A stretch of DNA of 64,000 bases from Talpa occidentalis. Lineage: Eukaryota; Chordata; Mammalia; Eulipotyphla; Talpidae. Position 1 is the first letter of the stretch. The number at the start of each line of letters is the position of its first letter. The DNA lies in contig NW_023601433.1 in assembly GCF_014898055.3 (NCBI RefSeq), positions 43,395,876 through 43,459,875 on the forward strand, given 5' to 3'. Positions 23,634-34,784 of this stretch are shown one piece after another. The notes beneath the pieces are model-generated. The model worked only from the letters and a program-made list of their open reading frames with translations. It did not search any database and had not been told where the DNA came from. Position numbers and translations under genes: made by a program.

Positions 23634-23789
23634 AAGGGGGGATGGAGGGGTAGGAGGAGGAAGGACTAGAGTCAAAATAAGGGGGGTGGTGCAATTGTAT
23701 GGGGAATATAACCAAAATGAAAATGCATACATTGTGCAAAGATGAAAATGATGTAAGAATTATAAAAATAAAATATTAAAAAAAAGAAA
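23634..23789 (+). mobile_element. Very short L1 3' UTR insertion
   Basis: Only 156 bp of 3' UTR plus tail. The TSD AAAATCTTC is at 23625-23633 and 23790-23798. It shares the 'aataaggggggtg' and 'catacattgtgcaaagatg' wording with the young L1 type. Confidence 0.88.
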
Positions 23790-23799
23790 AAAATCTTCT

Positions 23800-24590
23800 T
23801 ACTACCAGTTTAGAAAACAAGAATAGCAAAATTTCTAAAAGGGAAGAGGAAAGAAGGCTGAAGTTAAGGAAAGTGGAGAGGGAAGAGTTAATGGTGGGAG
23901 GGAGGAAATAAAAAGATAATTTATTGCTTAAATTTTGGATTTTTAACTTTAGGAAACACAAAGATTTTTTATTAGTCTGCCTCTTCCCATGCTTTTATCT
24001 TGAGTTCTAAGTACAAAGAGAACATTGTTGTGATGGAAATGGAAATATATCATACTCGAGAATTCATCCAAGGGTAAATAAATAACTACAGAGGAACATG
24101 AAATCTTTAAAAGACAATAAATAATGAATAGGAACTAAAACATCAAAAATTAGGTCAGAATGACTAAACCTGCAACACAATGAATCCCCAAGATGACAAC
24201 AAAGCAAATACTCTCAAAATTGGGATTTCAATGTTTTTTTTTTTTTGCATGAGATGGAATGGCGTGCAAGAACTTACCCACATGACCTCAGTGTTGCCCC
24301 AGCAACACTGAATCTCATTCTCAACTCTGCTACCTAAGTCATGTCACAATGCTAAACATGTAAATTCTTGTTCATGAGTTTCTGGAAGCAATAGTTAGCA
24401 AGCCACATTGCAACTAAACTTGGCATTGAATGGACCGAAGTGTCAACTGATTAACCCTCTCACCTTTGGAATTTACAGATTTCACATTTGTAGTTTTAAC
24501 CAGTCAACCCAGCAGGAAACAATAGAAATGTTGGGTTTTTGTTTTCCCCTCTGAGGCTTCAATTTTAATCACATATGCTGAACTATGACT
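23800..24590. other. No gene; unmatched sequence
   Basis: AT-rich, with purine-rich strings near 23815-23910 and a T-run near 24233. Nothing coding. Confidence 0.5.
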
Positions 24591-24732
24591 GTTGGGTTTG
24601 AAGACACCCAGTGAGGGATGAAGTATGATGGTTATGTATCCACTTGATTAGTGTATGGAGGTATGAAGGCCAGTTGCTTAGTGAAACACCAGACTAGATG
24701 TTGCTGTAAAGTGTTTTTAAGATGTGACTCGT

Positions 24733-25011
24733 GGGCCTCCCCGGTAGCGCAGCGGTTGAGCGCTGGGTTGCGAGGCTGCCCCGCAGCCTCTGCAGCGCTG
24801 GTTCGATCCCGGCTGCTCCCCGGCCACTGGAGGAGGGTCCCACATGGCGCGCAGACCTCTCCAGCCGCCCGTTTCTCCCCTCAGCAGTGTACTTCGGTCC
24901 TTCTGCCTGCTCTGCTCCCCGCTCTGGCTCTGGTGAATTCTCTCACCCTCCAGTGCTTCTGACTGTACCCAGTGCTTGTATAAATAAATAAATAAATGTT
25001 TTTTTTAAAAA
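24733..25011 (+). mobile_element. tRNA-derived SINE, young type
   Basis: A full-length copy with head GGGCCTCCCCGGTAGCGCAG, B box GGTTCGATCCC, and an ATAAATAAATAAATG tail. CpG sites are well kept. The flanks AAGATGTGACTCGT (24719-24732) and AATATGTGATTCAC (25012-25025) are an eroded TSD, 10 of 14 identical. Confidence 0.9.
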
Positions 25012-25249
25012 AATATGTGATTCACATTTAAATCTGTAGATTTTGAGTAAATCAGAATGTCCTCTATAATATCTCAACAATCAGTTGAAGACTTTAATAG
25101 GAAAAAAAAAAAAAAAAGAACTGACCTCACTAAACAGGAAATTCTGCCAGCAGCAACCTGCCTTTTGACCAGTCATCCACCCTGCAGAATTCAGACTTGC
25201 TAGTTCCCCCACAATCTCATGAGTCAATACCTTAAAATCACTCAATCTG

Positions 25250-25290
25250 TCTGTCTGCCTGTCCATCTGTCCATCCACCTATCCATCCTC
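25250..25290. repeat. CTGT/CCAT simple repeat
   Basis: 'ctgtctgtctgcctgtccatctgtccatccacctatccatcc': short imperfect tetranucleotide repeats within the ancient LTR-like element. Confidence 0.85.
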
Positions 25291-25345
25291 ATAATACATT
25301 TCCTGTTTGTTTTTTTTTTTGGAGAACCCTAATTTACACAAAATG

Positions 25346-25990
25346 TGACTCCAGATCTCACCCCTTCAACACTGTTACTAAACAGTCTAGGAGACTGGTC
25401 ACTTAATGTCACCATCTTGACCTTTGTCAAGACGATGCCATCACCTTGCAAAGACAGCAGGAGCTTCAGTAAGTTTCCCTCTAAACTTACCTGAAATGCA
25501 TGCCTCTGTCATTTTGGCCTCAATCCTGTTTCTGACAGACATATGCAAGGCAGAAACTCCAGGCCAAACTGAAGCCCACTTCTATCTGGTCAGGTTGGAA
25601 CATGTGCCAAATGGAAGTTGATTTTGATTTTCTTTCATCTACATTTTTTTAGCTGCTATTACATGAATATTCAGTGCAAGTGATGCAACTGATTCCTTTC
25701 CAGAACGACAGCATGTAATCGGTGCAGCCAATAAGGAAATTATATTACAGTGTAGGATAACAGAAGCCCAGAGAAATTTATAGGAAAATAAAGAATTTTC
25801 CAAATGACACACTGAACCATATTGCCAAGATAAAGTCTGTGTCAAAAAATATAATTCGAAATAAATTTTGGCAGAAATGCTTGAGTCACTGTTTCTTATG
25901 ACTGACCTATTAACAAGCACAGAATGGCAGGTTAGTAGGATGTATCTAGAGGTCTCTGACTACTTTTTGGCTCCTGGAATTTTATAAATT
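25346..25990. other. No gene; unmatched sequence
   Basis: No feature supported. The 93-codon minus-strand frame at 25639-25920 has no domain I recognise. Confidence 0.5.
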
Positions 25991-25997
25991 TTGGTCT

Positions 25998-26870
25998 AAC
26001 TTGTCTAAAGAAGATATACAGATGAACTATAAGCATGTGGAAAGATGTTTATCATCTCTTATTATTAGGGAAAAACGCAAATCCAAACAATCAGGTATCA
26101 CTTCACATCTGTGAAAAGGGTTATAATAAAAAAAGACAAGAAACAAAAAAAGGTAGGAGAGGATGTAGAGAGAAGGGATCCCTTGTACACTCTTGGTGGG
26201 AATGTAAGTTGGTGTAGACATATTGGAAAGCAGGATGGAGATACCTCAAAAATATTTAAAAAAGGAAATCCATATAACCCAGTTATCCTACTTCTGGGTA
26301 TTTACAAAAAAAAAAAAAAAACCTTCCAAAACAACAATTTGAAGAGATATAAGCACCCTGGGGTGGGGGTCACTGCAGCATTATTTACAAGAGTGAAGAA
26401 CTGGAAACAATCTCAGTGTCCACTGAGAGCTGAGTGGATAAAGAAGATATGACATATACCTGGTGGAATACTACTCAGTTATAAAAAGTGAAATCCTGCC
26501 ATATGCAACAACATAAATAAACCTAGAGGGCATTATGCTTAGTAAAATAAGTCAGATGGAGAAATACAAACAACATATGATTTTAGTCATATGTGGTCTA
26601 TACAGGGATTGACCAAACAAATGAGCTAAATAAAGCAAAAATGAACTTTTACACTAGAAGACCAATTTAGTGGTTACCAGAAAGGAAGAGGGAAGGGAGG
26701 TAGTAAGTTGGATAAAACTGTGTGGTGAAAATAGAACTGGGTTTTTCATGATGAACTTAAAATACTATATACAACTGTTGATTTCTAATGAAGTACACCT
26801 GGATTTATATACTGTAATAATGCAATATTATATCCATTAAACAAGCAAGCAAAATAAATATTTGTCTTTG
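25998..26870 (+). mobile_element. Old L1 3' end
   Basis: An ORF2 C-terminus with many stops ('taaagaagatatacagatgaactataagcat...', '...gataaagaagatatgacatatacctggtggaatac...') and a long 3' UTR ending near 26870. More diverged than the young L1 copies. Confidence 0.8.
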
Positions 26871-26874
26871 CCTT

Positions 26875-27220
26875 CACTATTATCCTAAGTTGACCTCTGC
26901 ACACAGCAAGAAGTGTGGATGGAAAGAAAGAAGAAAGGAGAAGAGGGCGAATCTATGGGTAGAGAGATGGGGTGCAGTCAGCAAAGAGAAATCTGAGGAT
27001 GTTCTCCTGTATATCTGACTACTACACATTCCTCAGGCAGCTGAATGGAGAGGTGGGCAGGGTTATGCCCTGGCTCTTCACTGTCTTTCTCCGGCCATTT
27101 AAGATAATGAGAGTGATGATAACAGTAAACATTTTCTAGAAAGTATTTTATCAGATACAATCAAATCTCATTATTCATAAATTCCACATTTGCAAGTTTA
27201 CCTACTTGCTAAAATTTATT
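26875..27220. other. No gene; unmatched sequence
   Basis: Nothing identified. Confidence 0.5.
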
Positions 27221-27224
27221 TTCA

Positions 27225-27483
27225 GGGCCTCCCCTGGTGGCTTAGGAGTTAAGTCTCAGCACTATCACCTCAACAGCTTGAGTTCAATCCCCACCAGGGA
27301 ACCAACCCACATATGGTGCAGCAGACCTCGCTGTCTTTCCAGCTGCTCCCCTTAGCAGTGTATTTCAGCAAATCCACCTGTTCAACTCTCCACTCCATCT
27401 TTGGTGAATCTTCTCACCCAATGTAACTCTGGCTTACACCCCAGTTCTTCAAAATTCAACACCCACCTCATGTTAAAAAAAAA
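27225..27483 (+). mobile_element. tRNA-derived SINE, oldest type
   Basis: A diverged copy: head 'gggcctcccctggtggcttaggagttaagtctcagcac', B box decayed to 'agttcaatccc', body 'cttagcagtgtatttcagc...'. It lacks the ATAAATAAA tail and ends in an A-run. No TSD found. Confidence 0.75.
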
Positions 27484-27683
27484 CATTAAGTAATGTTTTT
27501 ATGAATGAAAGAGCCAAAAATGTAAAATAAAAAAAAGACTCCCAAGGATAGCACCAAATGCAGTTTAAGTGTTCCTCAGTGCAAGAACGCTGTGATGTGC
27601 CTTATGGAGCAAACACAAGCATTCAAAAAGCTCCGAATAGGAACGAGTTACACTGTTGTTAGCTACGGGCTTAGTGTTGGTGA

Positions 27684-27733
27684 ATCACTTGACAAAATAT
27701 TTACATAAATCATTTGACAAAATATTTACATAC
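27684..27733 (+). repeat. 25-bp tandem duplication
   Basis: Two adjacent 25-bp units share CTTGACAAAATATTTACATA-type text and differ by one internal base (C/T) and the last base. They sit in otherwise unmatched sequence (27490-27885). Confidence 0.88.
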
Positions 27734-27889
27734 AGAATTTTTCCCGTTTGCCGAAGTAAACCTTTTTTTATAAAACAAGTATTGGCTGGGGATATGTTTC
27801 TCTTTAGGCTGACAGAATAGAACTACAGTTGATTGAAAAAAATGTTATTCTTCGGGTAGTATCCTCTCCCATGAATTAAAGGTAGAGGA

Positions 27890-29372
27890 TTTGCACCTCA
27901 CACTAGTGAGAATGGTCCATAGTTTTTTTAAAAAATGGCAACAACAAATGTTGGCAAGGATGTGGAGAGAAAGGAACCTTCTTACACTGCTGATGGGACT
28001 ACAAGCTTGTCCAGCCACTATGGAAAGCTGTAAGGAGGATCCTTAAATCACTAAAAATGAACCTACCATATAATACAGCGATTCCACTCCTGGGAATCTA
28101 CCCAAAGGGTACAAACACACTAATTTGAAAAGAAACCTGCACCCCTATGTTTATTGAAGCACTATTTACAATAGCTAAGATGTAGAAACAACCTAAATGC
28201 CCCAAAACTGATGAGTAGATCCAAGATGGGTTACATATTCATAATGAAATACTACTCAGTGATCAAAAAAGATAAACTTGTGCCATTTGCAGCAACATGG
28301 ATGGAACTGGAAGAGATTTTGCTGGGTGAAATAAGTCAGAATGAAAAAGAAAAACATCAGGTGGTTTCACTTATAGGTGCAATATAGAGAAACTGAACAA
28401 AGGGTCAGGAAAAAAGGCAAAACTTGCAGGCAAACCATAGATCTGAGGCTTACAGGAGAGAAGAGGGAGAAAGAGGGGTTAAAACAGTGGAGGGAATTGC
28501 TGGATCATATGGAAGCTCTGTGTTTAGTAGGTCAAGAAATCTCCACAGAGATCTCCATAGTGGTTGGACTAGTTTGCACTCCCACCAACAGTGCAGGAGA
28601 GTTCCTTTTTCTCCACATCCTCATCCTCGCCAACATTTGTTGTTGCTAGTTTTTTTAATATGTGCCATTCTCACTGGTGTAAGATGGTATCACATGGTAG
28701 TTTTGATTTGCATTTCCCTGATGACAAGTGATGTTAAACATTTTTCATATTCCACTCCTAGGTATTTACCCAAATGACACAGCAACATTAATTCCAAAGG
28801 GCACCTGCATGCCTATGTTTATAGCAGCACTGTTTACAATAGCTAAGCTATGGAAACAACCCAAATGCCCAAAAATAGATGACTGGATCAAGAAGATGTG
28901 GTACATATACACCATGGAAAGAAAAAGAAAAATACCGGATGGTCTCACTCATAGCAGGAATCTAGAATACCTAAATAAGAGACCAGGGAAAAGACTAATC
29001 AATGCAAAGTAAAAATAAAAATCAACAAGCAACTATAAACCACAGACACACTGTGGGGGGGAGGAAGGGGCAGGAAGAAGAAGGACTAGAGTCAAGATAA
29101 GGGGGGGTGCAATTGTATGGGGAATATAACCATAATGAAAATGCACACATTGTGCAAAGATGAAAAATGATGTAAGAATTACATAAAATAAAATATTACA
29201 AAAATCAATTATCTGAAAAAACAAAAACAGAGGAGGGAAGAGCACAAGGGACTACAGTGATGGTCATGGGTGCTGTGGAGGTAGGAAAATTATGGCGACA
29301 ATACCTGAGGGGAGAAATTAAACATTGTGCAAAAATGAACAACAGTGTAAGAAAATAAAAAATAAAAAATAG
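27890..29372 (+). mobile_element. Older L1 3' end, host of a nested L1
   Basis: 27890-28480 is ORF2 C-terminus and start of 3' UTR. 29239-29372 is the rest of the UTR and tail ('tacctgaggggagaaattaaacattgtgc...'). The two parts join once the L1 at 28496-29223 is removed. Confidence 0.82.
28496..29223 (+). mobile_element. 5'-inverted L1 nested in an older L1
   Basis: 28496-28748 is L1 in antisense; 28749-29223 is L1 in sense with the young 3' UTR. The flanks AAAACAGTGGAGGGA (28481-28495) and AAAACAGAGGAGGGA (29224-29238) match in 14 of 15 bases, so this is a TSD. The inverted and direct parts abut at the parent phrase 'gcaattccactcc' with almost no loss. A deletion after 'caccatgg' removes about 100 bp of ORF2 end. 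Confidence 0.88.
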
Positions 29373-29374
29373 AG

Positions 29375-29810
29375 GTCTTGCTTTTATCCACATGGCATTG
29401 CCTTTTTAAATGGAGACTTTGAAAATAGCCTGTGGTGAAGTTCACTGGGTTTCTGGGTATTGTTAAAGATAAAATATGAAACTATGAATTTTAAAAGGTG
29501 TCTGTAAACAGATACATAAAGCTAGGTTATTTATTGATCAGTTGATGAAAATATAATAGCTGACCCGAATCTCACTGTGTGTTTCCCTTAGGTGTGCTGC
29601 TTTCATGTTCCCTAAGTCAGTGTATACAGTGACTTCATAGAGCAAAAATATTAAAACAAAGAGAACTGAGTGGATTGTTATGTTTTTTAGATTACTGAGG
29701 TTTTGTTTATTTGTTTTTGCCAATCCTGGCTCTGGTGCTGGAGGCCAACAGGGTAACATTCAGTGTTCACCAGTTCTGTCCATAGGGACCATGGGGCATA
29801 ACTTCAGCAA
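29375..29810. other. No gene; unmatched sequence
   Basis: Nothing firm. The phrase 'ctggctctggtgctggaggcc' near 29728-29750 has a cousin near 61270-61290, so both may sit in the same undetermined old repeat. Confidence 0.45.
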
Positions 29811-29814
29811 GTAG

Positions 29815-30025
29815 TGAGAACTGCCTGTGCTTTATGCTTATCATCTTACCTCACCCCCATTGATAACTTATAAGGTATGGACTTTCATTACCAAGACTGT
29901 GAGCTAAGCTAATGATTTTTAGTGGGGTTAGTGACTTTTCTCCAAGGGTATTATTGGGACCATGATTCAAACCTAGGCAGTCTGACTCCAGAGCCTACCT
30001 GTGTGCCCTCGGGGCTAGACCACTT
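29815..30025 (-). mobile_element. MIR SINE remnant, antisense
   Basis: 'gaaccatgattcaaacctaggcagtctgactccagagcc' is the reverse of the MIR phrase 'ggctctggagccagactgcctgggttcgaatcc'. The upstream part fits the reversed MIR tail, diverged. Confidence 0.75.
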
Positions 30026-30099
30026 AGTGCCCACCTTCTGTGCCTCTCTGGGTGGGTTATGGGGGACATGGAGTGGGGGACAAAGTCTGGTGAGGAGCT

Positions 30100-30530
30100 G
30101 TGGACACTAGTCTGGGGCTTCTCAACTCTGTGCCACAGACTCCTCTGGCAGACTTGAAAAGTACATGAACTCCCTCCTAGAATGTTTTTAATCTCAAAAT
30201 AAAGCACCTAGGAAACTAAACAAATCAATTGTATTAAAAGAAAAAAAAAAACAGCAAATGACCAAAGCGTCTACGGCACAATATATGTACTTACTTACTA
30301 ATGCATTCAATAATAAGAGCTTGCAGAGATCCTAATAAATATGGTAATTTTGAAACTTGATTATGGTAAACAGTATCTTTAACTGCTGTAATGAGATGTG
30401 AAAATGTTATTTTTACAGTGATAAAGTCACAGTTTCTGAGCATAACGCTATAGTATTTGCAAACATCCAAAATAAAGAAATGCCGAATTTCAGTTACAAG
30501 TTGGCAGCATAGACACTGTCCTCCATTTCT
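30100..30530 (+). mobile_element. Ancient repeat, family unresolved
   Basis: Phrases such as 'cacagactcctctggcagacttgaaaagtac...', 'atgcattcaataataagagc', 'gtgataaagtcacagtttctg' and 'aatgccgaatttcagttacaag' correspond to a known eutherian repeat, perhaps DNA-transposon derived. I cannot name it reliably. The 95-codon minus frame here is accidental. Confidence 0.45.
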
Positions 30531-30534
30531 TGCT

Positions 30535-30636
30535 TCCCCATGCATGTCCCCTTTCCTGTGAATTCTTTCTCCATCCATAATTGTCAGGGTTAAGGATCCT
30601 TATACCAGCCTGAATGAGGAAGCTGACTTAGGGGCA

Positions 30637-30693
<57 letters not shown>

Positions 30694-32690
30694 AAGAGAG
30701 AGAGAGAGAGAAAGAGGTTTCATGGCTTAGAAATCTTTTTTTTTTTTTTAATTTTAACTAGTCCATCAGGGTATGGAATCCATAATCTAGCACATTTTCA
30801 GTCCTCTGGCACTTAACTCAAACCATGGGGTATGAAAAAATAGAACAGATTCAGGTGTGAGCAAGTTGGGATTTTTTGCATCGTTAACATTATGATCTCA
30901 GATGGATTTCTGGAATAGCACCAGTTGTACAGTAGGAAGAGTCCAAAGGTTGCTAAGTCCTTCTTTCCAGGCTGGGGTGTGAGAAACCACCGTTGAAGAT
31001 ACATATAATTCCCAGGGTTGACAATTTCTGCAAACAAACCCTTTAACAAATAACTGTCTCCACAATGGTCTCAGCTCACTGTGGTTACTCCATGTTCTTA
31101 TCAGCATCTCACAATGAAGATCGACATTTTTGCAAGGACAGCTGTTTCTGTGTACTGCTACAAAAATTGGTATAAATTTCACAGAGGAACAAGAGCTTTT
31201 TGAGTATCTGAACTTCTAAATGGGAAGACTATACAGTAAACTACGAAAGTGGTGTTCAGTTGGATTCAATTTTGCAGCAAAGTTGAAGAAGGTAGTTGGG
31301 ATGTACATTAAATCCCCCCAAGGCAGGACCAGGCAGTAAGAGTTGATCTATTCGTCCTTATCTATTCATCAAAAAGGCAGGAAAAAATACCTGCCTGCAG
31401 GTCTATAGGCTGGGATAGGCAAATTTAAATAAAATTCTGGTCTAAAGGAGGCTAAGGATCATTGCATGTCATCCTTCCAGCCAATGTGAGAACAGTTACA
31501 AAGGTAATAGAATTATAAGCACTGCCCTTGAATCAACTTGAACATGAAAGAAAGAAATTGATAACAAGGAGGCAGGAAAATTAAATTCCACTAGTCTGTA
31601 AACACAGAGTTGCCCGTGGCATGGAAGACTAGAGAGTTTTTCAAAACACAGCTAAAATGTAGAGGGGAGAGAGCTGGTCTCCATTTCCTACTCAAATGCC
31701 TCTCTTTCCTTAAAAAATAAATTGAATAGTTCGGGCCTGCTATTGTTCAGGAATTTGGGAGGTAATATAGAAACAGATTCATGTTTCAGTGATTTTTGAC
31801 ACCAAAAACAATAATAATAATAATGAAGTGAAAACAAAATACTTTTTAGAATATTTAATTTAGGTCAGCTGTGTAGGCAAGTGATACGATATTTTTAAAA
31901 AATGAACTTTACCTCCATAAAATGGGAAAAGAGATCAATAGAAATCAGTGTAAGAACTAGGAGAAGGTTTTGCTACCATCTCATCCCTCCCTGTCTGTCT
32001 GTACTGAGGAGAGCTCCAACAAGAAGCATTCTAGAAGTCCTGGGTTTGAGGACGCCTGACAACGGAAGTGACAGGGGACTTCCAGGGCATGGGGTGGCAG
32101 CCAGCAGCGGTTCAGAAGCCAGTGCATCGCAGCCAACAAAAGCCAGAGTGAAAGGGTGGTGCTGCCAGCTACTGCTCCAGGGCACGCTGTGCTCAGAAAG
32201 TCTTCCTAAGCAAACGTCTCCATTTAATTAAGAGTAAGGTAGAAGTGTCAGTAAGGCCAGCACTGGAAGACAATAGCAGAAATGAGGAAAGCACTTCCAC
32301 ACAGAGCTAGGAAAGGTAAGCCCAGAGAAAAGGAGACTTGATTCACATCCCGGGCCAGAGAAGGTGCAGCTCCGCTTCTCCAAGCATACTGTCCAAAAAC
32401 AGGGGACTGTCTTCAGGGGAAACGCAACTGGGGGTACATGATGAACATGAGTTTGAAACAGTATCTTGGCTTCAGAGCATTGGGTTCCTCACTCCTCGCA
32501 CATCTGGATGGGACTTGAACACTTGGAATCACACTGTTTCCTACAGGCATTTGCTGAACAACCACCAGGATAGTGCCCTGGAGATTGAAACCTGCCTTTT
32601 GGGGGTAACTGAGTAGGTGAGTGAGAAAGGACAAGGAAGAAAATAAGAAAGGACATCCCCAGGCACCAAGTACTGAATGTTTTCCAGTTC
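30535..32690. other. No gene; unmatched, with a (GT)(GA) tract
   Basis: No exon supported. The minus frames at 30813-31182 and plus frames at 31902-32231 and 32338-32616 have no recognisable domain, and they are not flanked by convincing splice sites on both sides. Confidence 0.5.
30637..30716. repeat. (GT)n(GA)n microsatellite
   Basis: About 8 GT units run into a long, slightly imperfect GA tract; this is a polypurine mirror-repeat type that can form triplex DNA. Confidence 0.95.
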
Positions 32691-32704
32691 AAAAGTGACC
32701 ACAG

Positions 32705-32972
32705 GTTCCTCCCCAGTGGCACAGCAGGTTGAGCGCAGCGCTGTGAAACTGTCTGCAGCCTCTGCAGTGCGGGCTCAATCTCAGCTGGGAGATGTCCATA
32801 TGGTGCAGCAGACCTCTCCTGTCTCGCCCGCTGCTCCCCTCAGCAGTGTGTTTCAGTCAGTCTGCCTGTTCTGTTCCCCACTCTGTCGCTGGTGAATCCT
32901 CTCACCTTCCTGCACCTCTGGCCTGTACCCCAGTTCTTGTATAAATAAAATAAAATAAAAATCTTTTTTAAA
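32705..32972 (+). mobile_element. tRNA-derived SINE, intermediate type
   Basis: The head reads 'ttcctccccagtggcacagcaggttgagcgcagcgctgtgaaactgtctgcagcc', a mix of young (gttgagcgc) and older (ctgtgaaact) states. The B box is mutated to 'ggctcaatctc'. The tail is ATAAATAAAATAAAATAAA. The TSD AAAAGTGACCACAG is exact at 32691-32704 and 32973-32986. Confidence 0.9.
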
Positions 32973-32989
32973 AAAAGTGACCACAGAGC

Positions 32990-33255
32990 CCACATTGCCT
33001 ATGCTCTTAGCACTCTGAAACCTGAAATATTTCTCTGAAAGAGAGAAATTTGTAAAAAAAAAAAAAAAGAATGAAAGAAAGAAAAAAGAGAGAGAGAGAT
33101 AAGGGAGAAACAAAAGTGAATGTGACTCATATACAAACAGAGGCATTTATCAGAAAATTACCTGCCTCCTAACCAAGAAAGCTCTATTTTTCTTTGGCAA
33201 TAATTGCAGAAATAAATGGGAAATTTGGCAAAGTTTAGAATTAAAATATGATTTT
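32990..33255. other. No gene; unmatched, purine-rich tract
   Basis: Contains an A-run and GA-rich tract at about 33053-33115. Nothing else seen. Confidence 0.5.
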
Positions 33256-33259
33256 TTTC

Positions 33260-33346
33260 TTAAATGTTTTTCTTTCCTTTTAAAATTGTTTTAATCTTAC
33301 CATTAACATGGCCATCCATTTTCCTTGTTGAAAATTAAATCTCACT
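33260..33346 (+). repeat. Left copy of a diverged direct repeat (~85 bp)
   Basis: 'ttctttcctttt', 'ttgtttta', 'ttaccattaacatggc' and 'aaatctcact' recur in the same order at 34696-34780. Identity by eye is in the high 80s percent. Confidence 0.75.
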
Positions 33347-33349
33347 ATA

Positions 33350-34360
33350 TATTTTGTTCATATCCCCAATTCCACCTCCCCTCATCATCCCCTGAGATAA
33401 CAAAGATAATATTTTTGAGTGTTATTACCACCTCTTAAAAATGCTTTCAGGAACATGCACGTTGAAATTACACAGCATTTTTCTGTGAGTCTTATTACAT
33501 TTGTTGTTACCATTGTATTTCATCCTGCAACTTGGTTTTTCAAATGAGAAATATTTGAGACATATCCATTTTGAAATGCAGATAGAAAATAGTCATTCCT
33601 TTGAACACTGTTGGGTTTCTCATTATAAACATCTACATTTATTTATTCATCCTTTTACTAATGGATATTAGGTTGTTTCTAAGTTTTGCTGGTATGATAA
33701 TTAGAGAAATTCTGATTCTACATATTGATGTGGCTATGTTTGCATTTCTCTAGGATACATAGAAGCCAAATTTCTAGATCTTATTAAGATCTATCAAATC
33801 ACCCTCCTCAATAGCTAAATCCATTTGTTCTTGTAGTGCAGGAGAATTGCTTTCCCTAACCTCACCAGCTCTTCATATTCTCACACTGCTAAATACTTTG
33901 TAGATGTGATGGATATGAAATCATACTTTATTAGTGTTTTAATTTGCATACCACTTCTTGTGAGTAAGGCTAACCGTCTTTTCATTTATTGACTAGTCCA
34001 AGTTTCTCCTTTTGTGAAGTGAACACTTACATTTCTCCTTTTTCCATTTCTTGGTTTATCTTTTTGTTATTCGTGGGCTGACATTCTTTAATACAGTCTT
34101 CTATTATGTGCTGTGTGATAAAAAGTTTCAAATGCTGATATAGCTACAGTTAGCAATATTTGCCCTTTATGAATTTTGACCCTGTCTATTTTGCTTAAGA
34201 GGCTCTTCCTAATTCAAGGTTGTGGCAGAGATTCTTCCACATTTTTGTCTGATAAATTTAAAGATTCTTTTGTTAAGTCTGGTTCTTTAAATGGAATATG
34301 TACATTGATTGTGGATGAACTCTAATTTTATTATATTTCCTACGCTCATCCATTGGAAAA
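33350..34360 (-). mobile_element. Ancient L1 (L1M-type) ORF2 fragment, antisense
   Basis: Reverse-strand landmarks are 'tttattcatccttttactaatggatattaggttgtttc', 'gcatttctctaggatac', 'tagtgttttaatttgcatacc' and 'ttgtgagtaaggctaaccgtcttttcat', typical of antisense L1M 3' ORF2. Heavily diverged. Confidence 0.65.
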
Positions 34361-34695
34361 ATCCATTTATTGAATCATCTGTTCTTAGCCAACTGTTGTA
34401 GAAGCCATCAATCATATATACTGTAACCCTTCCTGGCTTCGGGTTCTAATGTGAGCAATTGGACTGGATTAAACATTCTCTATGATCCCTCAAAGCTTAA
34501 ACAGATTATGAAGGCAAATGTGATAATACGTCATAGGCTTTACTTTTCATTCCCCATAGATATTATATTGTTAAATTGGAGACACACCTTGATTTCTAAT
34601 ACTATTTTCCAATAAAAGGAACTAGGGCTCCTGGGAGAAATGACAGGTTATAAGGAAGGAAACTTACAAACTGTTCAGATAGAAAATTAATTTCA

Positions 34696-34780
34696 TAAAA
34701 TGTTTTCTTTCCTTTCAAAATTGTTTTACTTTTACCATTAACATGGCAGTCACTTTTCTTCTTGAAAAATAAATCTCACT
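34696..34780 (+). repeat. Right copy of a diverged direct repeat (~85 bp)
   Basis: Partner of 33260-33346, separated by about 1.35 kb of antisense L1M and unmatched sequence. It is too long to be a TSD. Confidence 0.75.
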
Positions 34781-34784
34781 GTAA

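Larger units (their letters stand above)
24595..25345 (+). mobile_element. Ancient LTR-like repeat, split by a SINE
   Basis: 'tgatggttatgtatccacttgattagtg', a middle with 'aatctcatgagtcaatacctt', and the close '...ttggagaaccctaatttacac' follow an ancient eutherian repeat whose copies end 'ggagaaccctgactaatac'. The SINE at 24733-25011 interrupts it. I do not give it a family name. Confidence 0.5.
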
